DNA of 64,000 bases from Curtobacterium sp. VKM Ac-1393 (lineage in GTDB: Bacteria > Actinomycetota > Actinomycetes > Actinomycetales > Microbacteriaceae): NCBI RefSeq assembly GCF_015350995.1, contig NZ_JADKRW010000002.1, positions 62,001 to 126,000 of the forward strand, in the 5' to 3' direction. Under the pieces are notes generated by a model. The model was not told the DNA's origin. It saw only the letters and a program-made list of their open reading frames with translations, and searched no databases. The position numbers were made by a program, and so were the translations under genes. Of the stretch, positions 8,101 to 16,177 are shown piece by piece; positions within the stretch are counted from its first letter, which is position 1, and every line of letters starts with the position of its first letter.

Positions 8101-9312
8101 GTGTCAGGAGACGTCACCACCGCCACCGCCGAGCCGACGGGTGCGACGGGCGGACACCGACCGTTGCGGGTCTTGATCGCCGCGGACACCTTCCCGCCGG
8201 ACGTCAACGGCGCCGCCACCTTCGCCGAGCAGCTCGCCGTCGGTCTGGCCGAGCGCGGGCACGAGGTCCACGTCGTCGCGCCCGCATCGAGCAGCCACCA
8301 CGGCACCTTCGACGAGGAGCACCAGGGTGTGACCCTCGTCGTGCACCGCCTGAAGTCGTACAAGTGGCCGCTGCACGCCTGGCTCCGCTTCGTGTGGCCG
8401 TGGAGCGTGAAGAAGTGGACCGGGCCGATCCTCGACGCCGTCAAGCCCGACGTGCTGCACATCCAGTCGCACGTCGTCATCGGCCGTGGCATCGTGCCCG
8501 AGGCGAACGCGCGCGGCATCCGGGTCGTGGCGACCAACCACTTCATGCCCGAGAACCTGCTCGAGTACACCCCGTTCGGCAAGTGGACGCTGCCCATCGC
8601 GCTGAAGATCGCGTGGAGCGACGCCGCGAAGACCTACCGGCTGGCCGACACCATCACGACGCCGACCAACCTGGCGGCCGACTACCTGCGGAAGGCCATC
8701 GCCGGGCAGCGGGTGCTCGCGATCTCGTGCGGCATCGACGCATCCCGCTACGTCGCGCGCGAGGGGCGCCCGGTGAACAACGACATCGTGTTCGTCGGCC
8801 GCGTCGCACCGGAGAAGAACCTCGACGTCCTGGTCCGCGCCGTGGCACTGCTGCCCGGTTCGCTCGCCGCCACGCTGACGATCGTCGGCGACGGCGAGAT
8901 GATCCCGAAGCTCACCGCCCTGGCGAAGGAGCTCGGACTCGAGGACCGCGTCCGGTTCCTCGGCTTCGTCTCGGACGAGGCGAAGCGCACGGCCCTGACG
9001 AACGGGACCGTGTTCGCGATGCCGTCCACCGCCGAGCTGCAGAGCATCTCGTCGCTCGAGGGAATGGCGTCCGGCCTGCCGGTCGTCGCGGCCGACTCGA
9101 TGGCCCTGCCGCACCTCATCGACGGCAACGGGTACCTGTTCACCCCGGGCGACGAACGGGACCTCGCGGCCAAGCTCGAGGCCGTGCTCACCGCACCGGA
9201 AGCGGAGTACACGGCGATGCGCGCACGCAGTCTGGCCATGATCGAGGCACACGACATCAACCGCACACTCACGACGTTCGAGGCGCTGTATCGTGGGGAA
9301 CCGGTGGCCTGA
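8101..9312 (+). CDS. Glycosyltransferase family 4 (GT-B fold)
   Basis: 403 residues from GTG, with gagagga upstream. The N-terminal Rossmann half has DTFPPDVNGAATFAEQLAVGL (acceptor side). The C-terminal half has the nucleotide-sugar region GRVAPEKNLDVLVRA near residue 234, IVGDGEMIPKL, and the EX7E motif region AELQSISSLEGMASGLPVVA. It transfers a sugar, most often mannose in actinobacterial relatives, to a lipid or glycan at the inner membrane face. The sequence is closest in style to PimB/MgtA-type mannosyltransferases, but the exact acceptor is inference. Confidence 0.9.
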   Translation: MSGDVTTATAEPTGATGGHRPLRVLIAADTFPPDVNGAATFAEQLAVGLAERGHEVHVVAPASSSHHGTFDEEHQGVTLVVHRLKSYKWPLHAWLRFVWPWSVKKWTGPILDAVKPDVLHIQSHVVIGRGIVPEANARGIRVVATNHFMPENLLEYTPFGKWTLPIALKIAWSDAAKTYRLADTITTPTNLAADYLRKAIAGQRVLAISCGIDASRYVAREGRPVNNDIVFVGRVAPEKNLDVLVRAVALLPGSLAATLTIVGDGEMIPKLTALAKELGLEDRVRFLGFVSDEAKRTALTNGTVFAMPSTAELQSISSLEGMASGLPVVAADSMALPHLIDGNGYLFTPGDERDLAAKLEAVLTAPEAEYTAMRARSLAMIEAHDINRTLTTFEALYRGEPVA

Positions 9313-9322
9313 CGGTCCCCGA

Positions 9323-9397
9323 GGGGCGGTAGCCAAGCTGGTCAAGGCAGTCGGCTCATAACCGAACGATTCGCGGGTTCAAGTCCCGCCCGCCCTA
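9323..9397 (+). tRNA. tRNA with CAT anticodon (elongator Met or lysidine-type Ile)
   Basis: A 75-base cloverleaf. Acceptor GGGGCGG pairs with CCGCCCT (closing pair G-U). Loop CTCATAA gives CAT. The T-arm is GCGGG-TTCAAGT-CCCGC, and CCA is not encoded. It lacks the three G-C anticodon-stem pairs of an initiator tRNA. Elongator Met and tRNA-Ile2 cannot be separated by eye. It ends one base before the next gene's start codon. Confidence 0.93.
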
Positions 9398-9398
9398 C

Positions 9399-10529
9399 GT
9401 GCAGTTGAGACGCAAGCCCGAGGACGACCACGACAGCGCTGGTCCGACGCCGAACGTGACCTTCCAGGTGACCCGCGGCGGCACCGGCGTGCGCGTCAAC
9501 GCCTTCCGCATCGGGTTCATGGGTGCCATCGGCGTGCTCGTGGCCCTGCTCGCCGGCACGATCATCGGTGAGCTGAGCACCGTCCTCGTCTACATCGGGG
9601 TCGCGCTGTTCCTCGCGCTCGGCATCGACCCGCTGGTCTCGTTCCTCGAACGGATCATCCCGCGGTGGGCAGCGATCACCATCGTCGTGGTGGGCGTCCT
9701 CGGTGTCTTCGCGGGGGTGGTGTTCGCGGTCGTGCCGATCCTGGTCGAGCAGGCGACGAACCTCATCCAGAACTTCCCCGAGGTCGTCGACGACATCTCG
9801 AAGCAGCAGTGGGTGCAGGACCTGTCGAAGCAGTTCGCCGGGTCGTTCGACATCGACCACGCGCTCGAGTCGGTGCAGTCCTTCGTCGAGAACCCGGGCA
9901 ACCTGCTCAGCGTCGGTGGCGGGATCCTGGCCGTCGGCAGCGGCATCCTCTCCGGGGTGACGGGCGTGCTCATCGTCCTCATCCTGATGCTGTACTTCCT
10001 CGCCTCGATGCGCGGGATGAAGCGCGCGGCCTACCGGTTCGTACCGGCGTCGCGTCGCGAGAACTTCATCGACGTCAGCGAGCAGATCACCCAGGCCGTC
10101 GGTCGGTACGTGGTCGGTCAGGTCTCCCAGGCGCTCATCAACGGCATCCTGAGCCTGGTGTTCCTGCTCATCATCGGTGCGCCGCTGCCGGTGCTGCTGG
10201 CGTCGTTCGCGTTCCTCGGCTCGCTCATCCCGCTCGTCGGGACGCTCAGCGCCGCCGTCGTCATCTCGTTGCTCTGCCTGTTCGCGTCACCGGCGACCGC
10301 ACTGGCCGCCGCGATCTACTACCTCGTGTACATGCAGGTCGAGGCGTACATCATCTCGCCGCGCATCATGTCGCGCGCGGTCCAGGTCCCCGGTGCCCTC
10401 GTGGTCATCGCCGCGGTGGCCGGTGGCACGATCGGGGGCGTGCTCGGCGCCCTGGTCGCCCTGCCGGTGGCCGCGTCGGTCATCATCATCGTGCAGAAGG
10501 TCATCTACCCCCGGCAGGAGCTGGCGTGA
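9399..10529 (+). CDS. AI-2E family transporter (permease-like)
   Basis: 376 residues. After a charged N-terminal tail come about eight hydrophobic segments in the AI-2E/PerM pattern: a paired helix block at 35-105, a soluble region with VEQATNLIQNFPEVVDDI, then GQVSQALINGILSLVFLLIIGAPLPVLLA and the closing block. Members export or exchange small molecules or ions; the AI-2 name is historical. GTG 9399 begins one base after the tRNA 3' end, so the mRNA 5' end is probably made by tRNA 3' processing, or translation starts at a later codon such as GTG 9456. The downstream gene overlaps its stop. Confidence 0.87.
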   Translation: MQLRRKPEDDHDSAGPTPNVTFQVTRGGTGVRVNAFRIGFMGAIGVLVALLAGTIIGELSTVLVYIGVALFLALGIDPLVSFLERIIPRWAAITIVVVGVLGVFAGVVFAVVPILVEQATNLIQNFPEVVDDISKQQWVQDLSKQFAGSFDIDHALESVQSFVENPGNLLSVGGGILAVGSGILSGVTGVLIVLILMLYFLASMRGMKRAAYRFVPASRRENFIDVSEQITQAVGRYVVGQVSQALINGILSLVFLLIIGAPLPVLLASFAFLGSLIPLVGTLSAAVVISLLCLFASPATALAAAIYYLVYMQVEAYIISPRIMSRAVQVPGALVVIAAVAGGTIGGVLGALVALPVAASVIIIVQKVIYPRQELA

Positions 10530-11395
10530 CGGACGCGGCGGCGGCGTTCGCCGACCACGGTGCCTTTGCCGACCACGGCGCCTTTGCTGACCACATTGCG
10601 GAACGCGATCGCTGGGCGCGCGGTCCTCGTGGTCCGTTGGCCCTCGTGAACGACGCCCAGCGCGTCGACCACGCGCAGCCCGTGTGGCCGGTGCCCGGCA
10701 GCTGGGCGCCGACGACCGGCGGCCTCACCGTCACGGCCGCGGCCGACGACGGCGTCGTGGTCGACGGTGTCCCCGTCGACGGCACGGTGCTGGTCGCGGG
10801 CGACACCGCCGTGGTGCCGTCCGCCGTCGCGTTCGCGGACGGCTTCGCCGGCACGGTGTCCGGGTCGACCCTTCGGGTCTGGGACCCCGCCGCCGAACCC
10901 GTCCAGCGCTTCGACCACATCGCCCGGTTCGACCGGTCCGACGACTGGGTGCGTTCCGGAACGTACGTGCCGTCGGACGACGGTGCGGGCGACGACCGGG
11001 AGGCCCGTGGCAGCGTCCTCGACGCCGCCGGCGACGCCCTGCCGGTCGCCGGGCACATCGAGACGGCCTTCGGCAGCACGACGGTGCGCTTCGTCGCGGT
11101 CCGGTCCGCCGCGTTCCGCGGTGCACCGCGCCTGCAGCTCATCGTGCAGGACGCCACGAGCACCCTCGCCGAGGACGACCCCGGCAGCACCTACTCGATG
11201 GGTCGGTTCCTGTACCTGGACGATCCCGGTGCCGCGGGCAGGGTCGAACTCGACTGGAACCTGCTCGTGCTGCCGCCCTGCGCGTTCTCGTACCAGTTCG
11301 CCTGCCCGATCCCGCCGGAGGACAACCGCGTCCCCGTGCCGATCACGGCGGGGGAGCGGCACCCGGTCGACGCCGAGGACTCCGTCCTGCACTGA
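10526..11395 (+). CDS. DUF1684 domain protein
   Basis: 289 residues from GTG 10526, overlapping the previous stop (GTGA). The C-terminal PPCAFSYQFACPIPPEDNRV and the earlier FARF/IARF-like strand are the DUF1684 hallmark. The N-terminus holds an odd triple repeat, FADHGAFADHGAFADH, made by an 18-base tandem duplication. The family is common in actinobacteria and has no established reaction. Its coupling to the permease suggests a shared pathway. A second family member is at 58.1 kb. Confidence 0.83.
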   Translation: MTDAAAAFADHGAFADHGAFADHIAERDRWARGPRGPLALVNDAQRVDHAQPVWPVPGSWAPTTGGLTVTAAADDGVVVDGVPVDGTVLVAGDTAVVPSAVAFADGFAGTVSGSTLRVWDPAAEPVQRFDHIARFDRSDDWVRSGTYVPSDDGAGDDREARGSVLDAAGDALPVAGHIETAFGSTTVRFVAVRSAAFRGAPRLQLIVQDATSTLAEDDPGSTYSMGRFLYLDDPGAAGRVELDWNLLVLPPCAFSYQFACPIPPEDNRVPVPITAGERHPVDAEDSVLH

Positions 11396-11419
11396 GTCGG
11401 ATCCGGCTCGGCGGGGTCC

Positions 11420-11449
11420 TTGCCGTTCCCAGCCGGAACGCTGCATAAT
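11420..11449 (+). promoter_or_regulatory. Promoter of the DUF3145 gene
   Basis: -35 TTGCCG (11420-11425), an 18-base spacer and -10 CATAAT (11444-11449). This gives a leader of about 110 bases ending in cggagg before GTG 11566. Confidence 0.65.
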
Positions 11450-11565
11450 GGGCGTGTCCGCTCAGGACATCACAATCGCATACCGAATGGTTCCGTGGCT
11501 CGCAGCCGCTCGGATCCTCCGCACCAGGTCGATGGGGAAGTCGCACCTGACGTATCGGAGGAACC

Positions 11566-12066
11566 GTGAACGGAACGACGACAGGAGTGCTCTACGTGCA
11601 CTCCTCACCCCGCGCGCTCTGCCCGCACGTCGAATGGGCAGCAGGTCGCGCGATGGATCGCGCCGTGAACTTCTCGTGGCTCGACCAGCCGGCGCAGGAC
11701 GGTGCGCGCCGGACCGAGTTCACGTGGACCGGTGCGGTGGGTGCCGGTGCCGCGATCGCCTCCGCGCTGCGCGGCTGGGAACACCTGCGCTACGAGGTCA
11801 CCGAGGAGCCGACGACGGCGTCCGACGGTGGCCGTTGGATGCACACACCCGACCTCGGGGTGTTCTACGCGCAGACCGACGTCACGGGCAACATGGTCAT
11901 CCCCGAGGACCGGGTCCGCTACGCCATGGAGGTCGCCGGCAGCAACGCGCTCGAACTCCACCGTGAACTCCGGCTGGCGCTCGGGCAGGCGTGGGACGAC
12001 GAGCTCGAGCCCTTCCGGCACGCGGCCGAGGGCAATCCCGTCGTCTGGCTGCACCGCGTCGGCTGA
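11566..12066 (+). CDS. DUF3145 family protein
   Basis: 166 residues from GTG, eight bases after cggagg. The compact soluble protein has the DUF3145 pattern: VLYVHSSPRALCPHVEWA at the N-terminus, RTEFTWTGAVGAG, LRYEVTEEPT, and a C-terminal HRELRLALGQAWDDELEPFR helix. The family is nearly restricted to actinobacteria and often lies beside fatty-acid synthase genes, as here, but its role is not established. It has its own promoter with a long leader. It is convergent with fabF across a repeat-rich gap. Confidence 0.88.
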   Translation: MNGTTTGVLYVHSSPRALCPHVEWAAGRAMDRAVNFSWLDQPAQDGARRTEFTWTGAVGAGAAIASALRGWEHLRYEVTEEPTTASDGGRWMHTPDLGVFYAQTDVTGNMVIPEDRVRYAMEVAGSNALELHRELRLALGQAWDDELEPFRHAAEGNPVVWLHRVG

Positions 12067-12071
12067 CCCGG

Positions 12072-12167
12072 GTGTGCCAGATGCCGGCGTGTTGAGTGCG
12101 CCAGACGCCGGTGTGTTGGGTGTGTCAGACGCCGGCGTGTTGGGTGTGTCAGACGCCGGCGTGTTGC
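12072..12167 (+). repeat. Tandem 24-bp repeat, 4 units
   Basis: Units 12072-12095, 12096-12119, 12120-12143 and 12144-12167 follow the pattern gtgtgtcagacgccggcgtg plus ttgg. The last two are identical except for the final base. They lie just after the DUF3145 stop. Confidence 0.93.
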
Positions 12168-12187
12168 CCTGACGCCGCCGAAGACTC

Positions 12188-12215
12188 GAGACGCCGCCGA
12201 ATACGGCGGCGTCTC
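12188..12215. terminator. Perfect hairpin in the 12 kb repeat region
   Basis: A 12-bp perfect stem (12188-12199 with 12204-12215), loop aata. It may stop transcription from either convergent gene; there is no T-run. Confidence 0.6.
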
Positions 12216-12226
12216 GTCGTTCCCGA

Positions 12227-12321
12227 GGCGTCTCAGCGACACGACGGCGTCTCAGCGACACGACGGCGTCTCAACGACACGACGGCGTCTCAACGACACG
12301 ACGGCGTCTCAACGACACGAC
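12227..12321 (+). repeat. Tandem 19-bp repeat, 5 units
   Basis: Five units of ggcgtctcaacgacacgac (the first two have g for a at one position), then a partial copy. Near-perfect identity implies recent expansion by slippage or unequal exchange. Confidence 0.95.
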
Positions 12322-12360
12322 GGCGTGTGCCGGGGACTTGGAGCCGGGGCGGGAACGACG

Positions 12361-12393
12361 GAAGCCCGCCCCGACGACGCGGGACGGGCCTCC
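12361..12393 (-). terminator. Likely terminator of the fab operon
   Basis: An imperfect GC-rich hairpin (gaagcccgcccc with gggacgggcctcc) starts 23 bases after the fabF stop codon. Confidence 0.5.
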
Positions 12394-12415
12394 AGGCCGA
12401 ACAGGACGGACGCGA

Positions 12416-13660
12416 TCAGACGCTGCGGAACGCGACCACGGCGTTGTGCCCACCGAAGCCGAACGAGTTGCTCACCGCAAGCAGGTCGCCGTCGGGCAGC
12501 GCTCGCGGCTCGCGCGCGACATCCATGACGATCTCCGGGTCCTGGTCGTTGAGGTTGATCGTCGGCGGGGCGACACGGTTGTGCAGCGCGAGGACCGTGA
12601 ACGCGGCCTCGATCGCACCGGCACCACCGAGCAGGTGCCCCGTCGACGCCTTGGTCGCCGACACGACGATGTCGTCGAGGTGGTCACCGAAGACGCGACG
12701 CATGGCGTGGTACTCGGCGACGTCGCCCACCGGGGTCGAGGTGGCGTGCGCGTTGACGTGCACGACGTCCTCACGGCTGGCACCAGCGTGATCCAGGGCC
12801 TGCAGGACCGCACGAGCCGCAGCGCTGCCCTCGGGGTCCGGCGCCGTGATGTGGAAGGCGTCCGAGGTGATGCCGGCACCGGCGACCTCGGCGTAGATGG
12901 TCGCGCCGCGGGCCTCGGCGTGCTCCTTCGACTCGAGGATGAGCGCCGCGGCACCGTCGCCGAGCACGAAGCCGTCACGCGTGACGTCGTACGGGCGGGA
13001 CGCGGTCTCGGGGGAGTCGTTGCGGCGGGACAGGGCCTGCATCGCCGCGAAGGCGGCCAGGGGCAGCGGGTGCAGGGCAGCCTCGGCGCCACCGGTGATG
13101 ACGATGTCGGCATCGCCGTCCGCGACGTGGCGGTACGCCTCGGCCAGGGACTCGGTCGACGAGGCGCAGGCCGACAGGTAGGTGCGGGCGCCGCCACGGG
13201 CGCCGAACTCCATCTCGATGGCGGCGGCCGGGCCGTTCGCCATGAGCATCGGGACCGTCATCGGCAGGACGCGACGCGGACCCTTCTCACGCAGGGTGTC
13301 CCAGGCGTCGAGCAGCGTGTTGACGCCGCCGATGCCCGTCGCCCAGTCGACGATGAGCCGCTCTGGGACGACGGACTCGGCGTCGATGCCGGCGTCGGCC
13401 CAGGCCTCACGCGCTGCGACGAGCGACAGCTGCGACGAGGGGTCCAGGCGCTTCGACTCGGGACGGGTGAGCTGGTCGGTGAGGAACCGGCGCGCCTGGC
13501 CGGCGAACTCCACGGGGAGCTCGAGCTCGGCGTACCGCGGGTCCTCGATGCGGGTGATGCCGGACTTGCCGGCGAGCAGCGCGTCCCACGTTTCCGGGGC
13601 AGTCGCGGCGAGGGGTGAGATCGCACCGATCCCGGTGACGACGACGGTCTTCTTGGTCAT
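12416..13660 (-). CDS. fabF: Beta-ketoacyl-[acyl carrier protein] synthase II
   Basis: 414 residues, the usual FabF length. It elongates fatty acids by condensing malonyl-ACP with acyl-ACP. The catalytic triad is clear: Cys 165 in SACASSTES, His 305 in NAHATSTPVGD and His 342 in TGHLLGG, with Lys 337 in SATKAST. The C-terminal SNSFGFGGHNA loop is intact. It is the last gene of the fabD-fabH-acpP-fabF operon and is separated from acpP by a 13-bp inverted repeat that may lower its expression relative to acpP. Confidence 0.96.
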   Translation of the reverse strand: MTKKTVVVTGIGAISPLAATAPETWDALLAGKSGITRIEDPRYAELELPVEFAGQARRFLTDQLTRPESKRLDPSSQLSLVAAREAWADAGIDAESVVPERLIVDWATGIGGVNTLLDAWDTLREKGPRRVLPMTVPMLMANGPAAAIEMEFGARGGARTYLSACASSTESLAEAYRHVADGDADIVITGGAEAALHPLPLAAFAAMQALSRRNDSPETASRPYDVTRDGFVLGDGAAALILESKEHAEARGATIYAEVAGAGITSDAFHITAPDPEGSAAARAVLQALDHAGASREDVVHVNAHATSTPVGDVAEYHAMRRVFGDHLDDIVVSATKASTGHLLGGAGAIEAAFTVLALHNRVAPPTINLNDQDPEIVMDVAREPRALPDGDLLAVSNSFGFGGHNAVVAFRSV

Positions 13661-13692
13661 GGAACGACGGTTCTTTCGTTGGGGAACAAGAT

Positions 13693-13731
13693 GAGCGCCG
13701 CGGCCGACGGGGACCGCTGGCCGCGGCGCTC
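13693..13731 (-). promoter_or_regulatory. 13-bp perfect inverted repeat between acpP and fabF
   Basis: gagcgccgcggcc at 13693-13705 is the reverse complement of 13719-13731, with a 13-base loop. It starts 12 bases past the acpP stop in the direction of transcription, so it could be a partial terminator or an mRNA-stabilising hairpin. Confidence 0.7.
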
Positions 13732-13743
13732 AGGAAGCTCGTG

Positions 13744-13992
13744 TCAGGCCTGGGCCTTGACGATGTAGTCGACCGCGTTGCCCACGGTCTTGAGGTTCTT
13801 GACCTCTTCGTCCGGGATCTTCACGTCGAACTTCTCCTCGGCGTTGACCACGATGGTCATCATCGAGATGGAGTCGATGTCGAGGTCGTCCGTGAAGGAC
13901 TTGTCGGCGGCGACGGTGTCGGTGGCGATACCGGTCTCGTCGTTGATCAGCTCGGCCAGGCCGGCGAGGACTTCTTCGTTGGACAGGGCCAT
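13744..13992 (-). CDS. acpP: Acyl carrier protein
   Basis: 82 residues, acidic, with the four-helix ACP pattern. The 4'-phosphopantetheine attachment Ser is Ser 41 in LDIDSISMM. It carries growing acyl chains for FabD, FabH and FabF, all encoded beside it. A strong ribosome site (aaggag) lies seven bases before ATG 13992, fitting the high protein level ACP needs. The linker between fabH and acpP contains a two-unit 23-bp repeat. Confidence 0.97.
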   Translation of the reverse strand: MALSNEEVLAGLAELINDETGIATDTVAADKSFTDDLDIDSISMMTIVVNAEEKFDVKIPDEEVKNLKTVGNAVDYIVKAQA

Positions 13993-14108
13993 GAGTTTCT
14001 CCTTGAGGGGGTGTCGTTTGACCGTGGACCAGCCTAGGGCACGCAGCGTGCTCGCGCCCGGAGGCTGGTCGGGGTGGTCGCTGGTCGCGCGGGTGCGCGG
14101 CCGGGTGG

Positions 14109-14154
14109 GTTCAGGTTCGCCGGTTGGGCGGGATCAGGATCGCCGGTTGGGCGG
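14109..14154 (+). repeat. Tandem 23-bp repeat, 2 units, at the 3' end of fabH
   Basis: Units 14109-14131 and 14132-14154 share caggttcgccggttgggcgg with two differences. They end two bases before the fabH stop codon. Confidence 0.85.
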
Positions 14155-14156
14155 GT

Positions 14157-15161
14157 TCAGGGGAGCACGACGACCTGGGCGCCGAACACGAGTCCGGCAC
14201 CGAAGCCGATCTGCAGGGCGAGCCCGCCGGACAGCTCGGGGTGTTCCTCGAGCAGGCGGTGGGTGGCGAGCGGGATGCTCGCGGCGGAGGTGTTGCCGGT
14301 GGTGGTGATGTCGCGGGCGATCGTCACGGACTCCGGCAGGCCGAGCTGCTTCGCGAACTCGTCGATGATCCGGATGTTCGCCTGGTGCGGGACGAACGCC
14401 GCGAGGTCCTCCGGTCGGACACCGGCGGTCTCGAGGGCTTCACGGGCGACCTTGACCATCTCCCACACGGCCCAGCGGAACACCGTCTGACCCGCCTGGC
14501 GCATGGTCGGGCGGGGCGCGCCGGCCTCCCACTCGTTGTAGGTCGCCGTCATGCCGATGGCGTCCCACTTTGAGCCGTCCGAACCCCAGATGGTGGGGGC
14601 GATGCCGGGGAAGTCGCTCGGGCCGACGACGGCCGCGCCGGCACCGTCACCGAGCAGGAACGAGATCGAGCGGTCGGTCGGGTCGACGACGTCGCTGAGC
14701 TTCTCGGCGCCGACGACCAGCACGTGGTCGGCCAGCCCGGACTTGATGAACGAGTCGGCCTGGGCGATGCCGTAGGCGTACCCGGCACAGGCGGCGCTGA
14801 TGTCGTACGCCGCTGCGGGCGTCGCACCGATCCGCTCGGCGAGCAGCGAGGCCATCGAGGGCGTGGCGACGGTGTGCGTGACGGTGCTCACCAGGACGAC
14901 ACCGATCTGGTCGGGGGACAGGCCGGCCTTCTCGATCGCCTCGCGCGCGGCGGTCTCGGCGAGGTCGACCGCCTCGACGTCCTTGCCGGCACGCTTCCGG
15001 GTGATGATCCCGGTGCGCTGGCGGATCCACTCGTCGGACGAGTCGATCGGACCGACGAGGTCGTCGTTCGGCACGACGTTCTCGCCGCGGGCGGCGCCGA
15101 AGGCCAGGATGCGGGTGAACTCGTGGCCGCGGCGCTGGGAGAGTGCGGGGCGTTCGGTCAT
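14157..15161 (-). CDS. fabH: Beta-ketoacyl-[acyl carrier protein] synthase III
   Basis: 334 residues. It starts fatty-acid synthesis by condensing an acyl-CoA primer with malonyl-ACP. The active-site triad is Cys 125 (SAACAGYAYG), His 259 (VPHQANIRI) and Asn 290 (TTGNTSAAS). It begins on ATG 15161, overlapping the fabD stop (ATGA). In this lineage FabH usually takes branched primers for iso/anteiso lipids; that preference is inferred, not visible. Confidence 0.96.
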   Translation of the reverse strand: MTERPALSQRRGHEFTRILAFGAARGENVVPNDDLVGPIDSSDEWIRQRTGIITRKRAGKDVEAVDLAETAAREAIEKAGLSPDQIGVVLVSTVTHTVATPSMASLLAERIGATPAAAYDISAACAGYAYGIAQADSFIKSGLADHVLVVGAEKLSDVVDPTDRSISFLLGDGAGAAVVGPSDFPGIAPTIWGSDGSKWDAIGMTATYNEWEAGAPRPTMRQAGQTVFRWAVWEMVKVAREALETAGVRPEDLAAFVPHQANIRIIDEFAKQLGLPESVTIARDITTTGNTSAASIPLATHRLLEEHPELSGGLALQIGFGAGLVFGAQVVVLP

Positions 15162-16099
15162 GCGGATGCGTCTGCTTCCTGGCCCGCGCGCTGCAGCAGG
15201 TCGATCGCTGCGGGCAGGTCCTCGGGGGTCTTGATGGCGACGGACGGCGTCCCGCGCAGCCCGCGCTTGGCGAGCCCGACGAGGGCGCCGGCCGGTGCGA
15301 GCTCGATGATGCCGGTGACCCCGGCGGCGGCGAAGGACTCCATCACCGCGTCCCAGTGCACGGGGCTCGCGATCTGCTGGACCATGAGGTCGACGAACCG
15401 TCGGCCGTCCTCGATGCGGGAGCCGTCGGCGTTCGTCCAGATCGGCAGGGACGGGTCGTGCACGGTGGCGGCTGCGGCGACGGGGGCGACGCGCTCGACG
15501 GCGGGTGCCATGTACCGGGTGTGGAACGCACCGGCGACGGCCAGCGGGATGACCCGGGCCTTGGCAGGAGGATCGGCGGCGAGTGCCGTGATCGCTGCCG
15601 TGGTGCCGGCGACGACGGTCTGGCCGCCACCGTTGTGGTTCGCGGGAACGAGCCCGTGCTCCTGCAGTGCCGCGGCGACCGCGTCGGCGTCACCACCGAG
15701 CACGGCGGCCATCGAGGTCGCCTCGAGGGCGGCGGCGTCCGCCATCGCCCGGCCACGCTCGGCGACCAGCGACACGGCGTCGGTCGGCTCCAGGATCCCG
15801 GCGACCGCGGCGGCGGTGAACTCGCCGACCGAGTGGCCGGCGACCCCACCGACGAGCGCACGGCGGCCGTCGGCCAGCAGCGCGTCGGCGGTCACGAGTC
15901 CGGCGGCGACGATGAGCGGCTGTGCGAGCGCGGTGTCCTTGATGGTGTCGGCGTCCGACGTGGTGCCGTGCGCCGCGAGGTCCACCCCGATCGACTCGGA
16001 CCACTGTCCGACGCGTTCACGAACTGCGGCGTCCTCGAGCCAGGGGGCGAGGAAGCCGGGGGTCTGGGAGCCCTGTCCGGGCGCGACGACGACGATCAC
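15158..16099 (-). CDS. fabD: Malonyl-CoA:[acyl carrier protein] transacylase
   Basis: 313 residues from GTG 16099, chosen because the protein then starts directly with VIVVVAPGQGSQ, the conserved FabD N-terminus; a longer frame to 16150 runs through the probable operator. The GQGSQ oxyanion loop, nucleophile Ser 90 in GHSVGEF and catalytic His 193 in AGAFHTRY are present. It loads malonyl groups onto ACP. First gene of the fab run downstream of fasR. Confidence 0.95.
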   Translation of the reverse strand: MIVVVAPGQGSQTPGFLAPWLEDAAVRERVGQWSESIGVDLAAHGTTSDADTIKDTALAQPLIVAAGLVTADALLADGRRALVGGVAGHSVGEFTAAAVAGILEPTDAVSLVAERGRAMADAAALEATSMAAVLGGDADAVAAALQEHGLVPANHNGGGQTVVAGTTAAITALAADPPAKARVIPLAVAGAFHTRYMAPAVERVAPVAAAATVHDPSLPIWTNADGSRIEDGRRFVDLMVQQIASPVHWDAVMESFAAAGVTGIIELAPAGALVGLAKRGLRGTPSVAIKTPEDLPAAIDLLQRAGQEADASA

Positions 16100-16132
16100 C
16101 GGACAATCCTGTCGCTCATGCACCGTGGGGCC

Positions 16133-16163
16133 CGTGTGGGCTTCCCACACGAAACCCCGTGTG
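16133..16163 (-). promoter_or_regulatory. Candidate FasR operator upstream of fabD
   Basis: Three alternating CGTGTG half-sites: forward at 16133, reverse at 16146-16151, forward at 16158. The first pair forms cgtgtggg-ctt-cccacacg with 8-bp perfect arms. It lies between fasR and fabD, where a PucR/FasR-type activator would be expected to bind. Confidence 0.6.
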
Positions 16164-16177
16164 ACATTGTCGGATCC

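Noticed and set aside
9323..9397. Initiator tRNA-Met
   Set aside because: The anticodon stem lacks the three consecutive G-C pairs and the 1-72 mismatch of initiators.
12072..12321. Possible CRISPR array
   Set aside because: Units are contiguous 24-bp and 19-bp repeats without spacers, and no cas genes are present.
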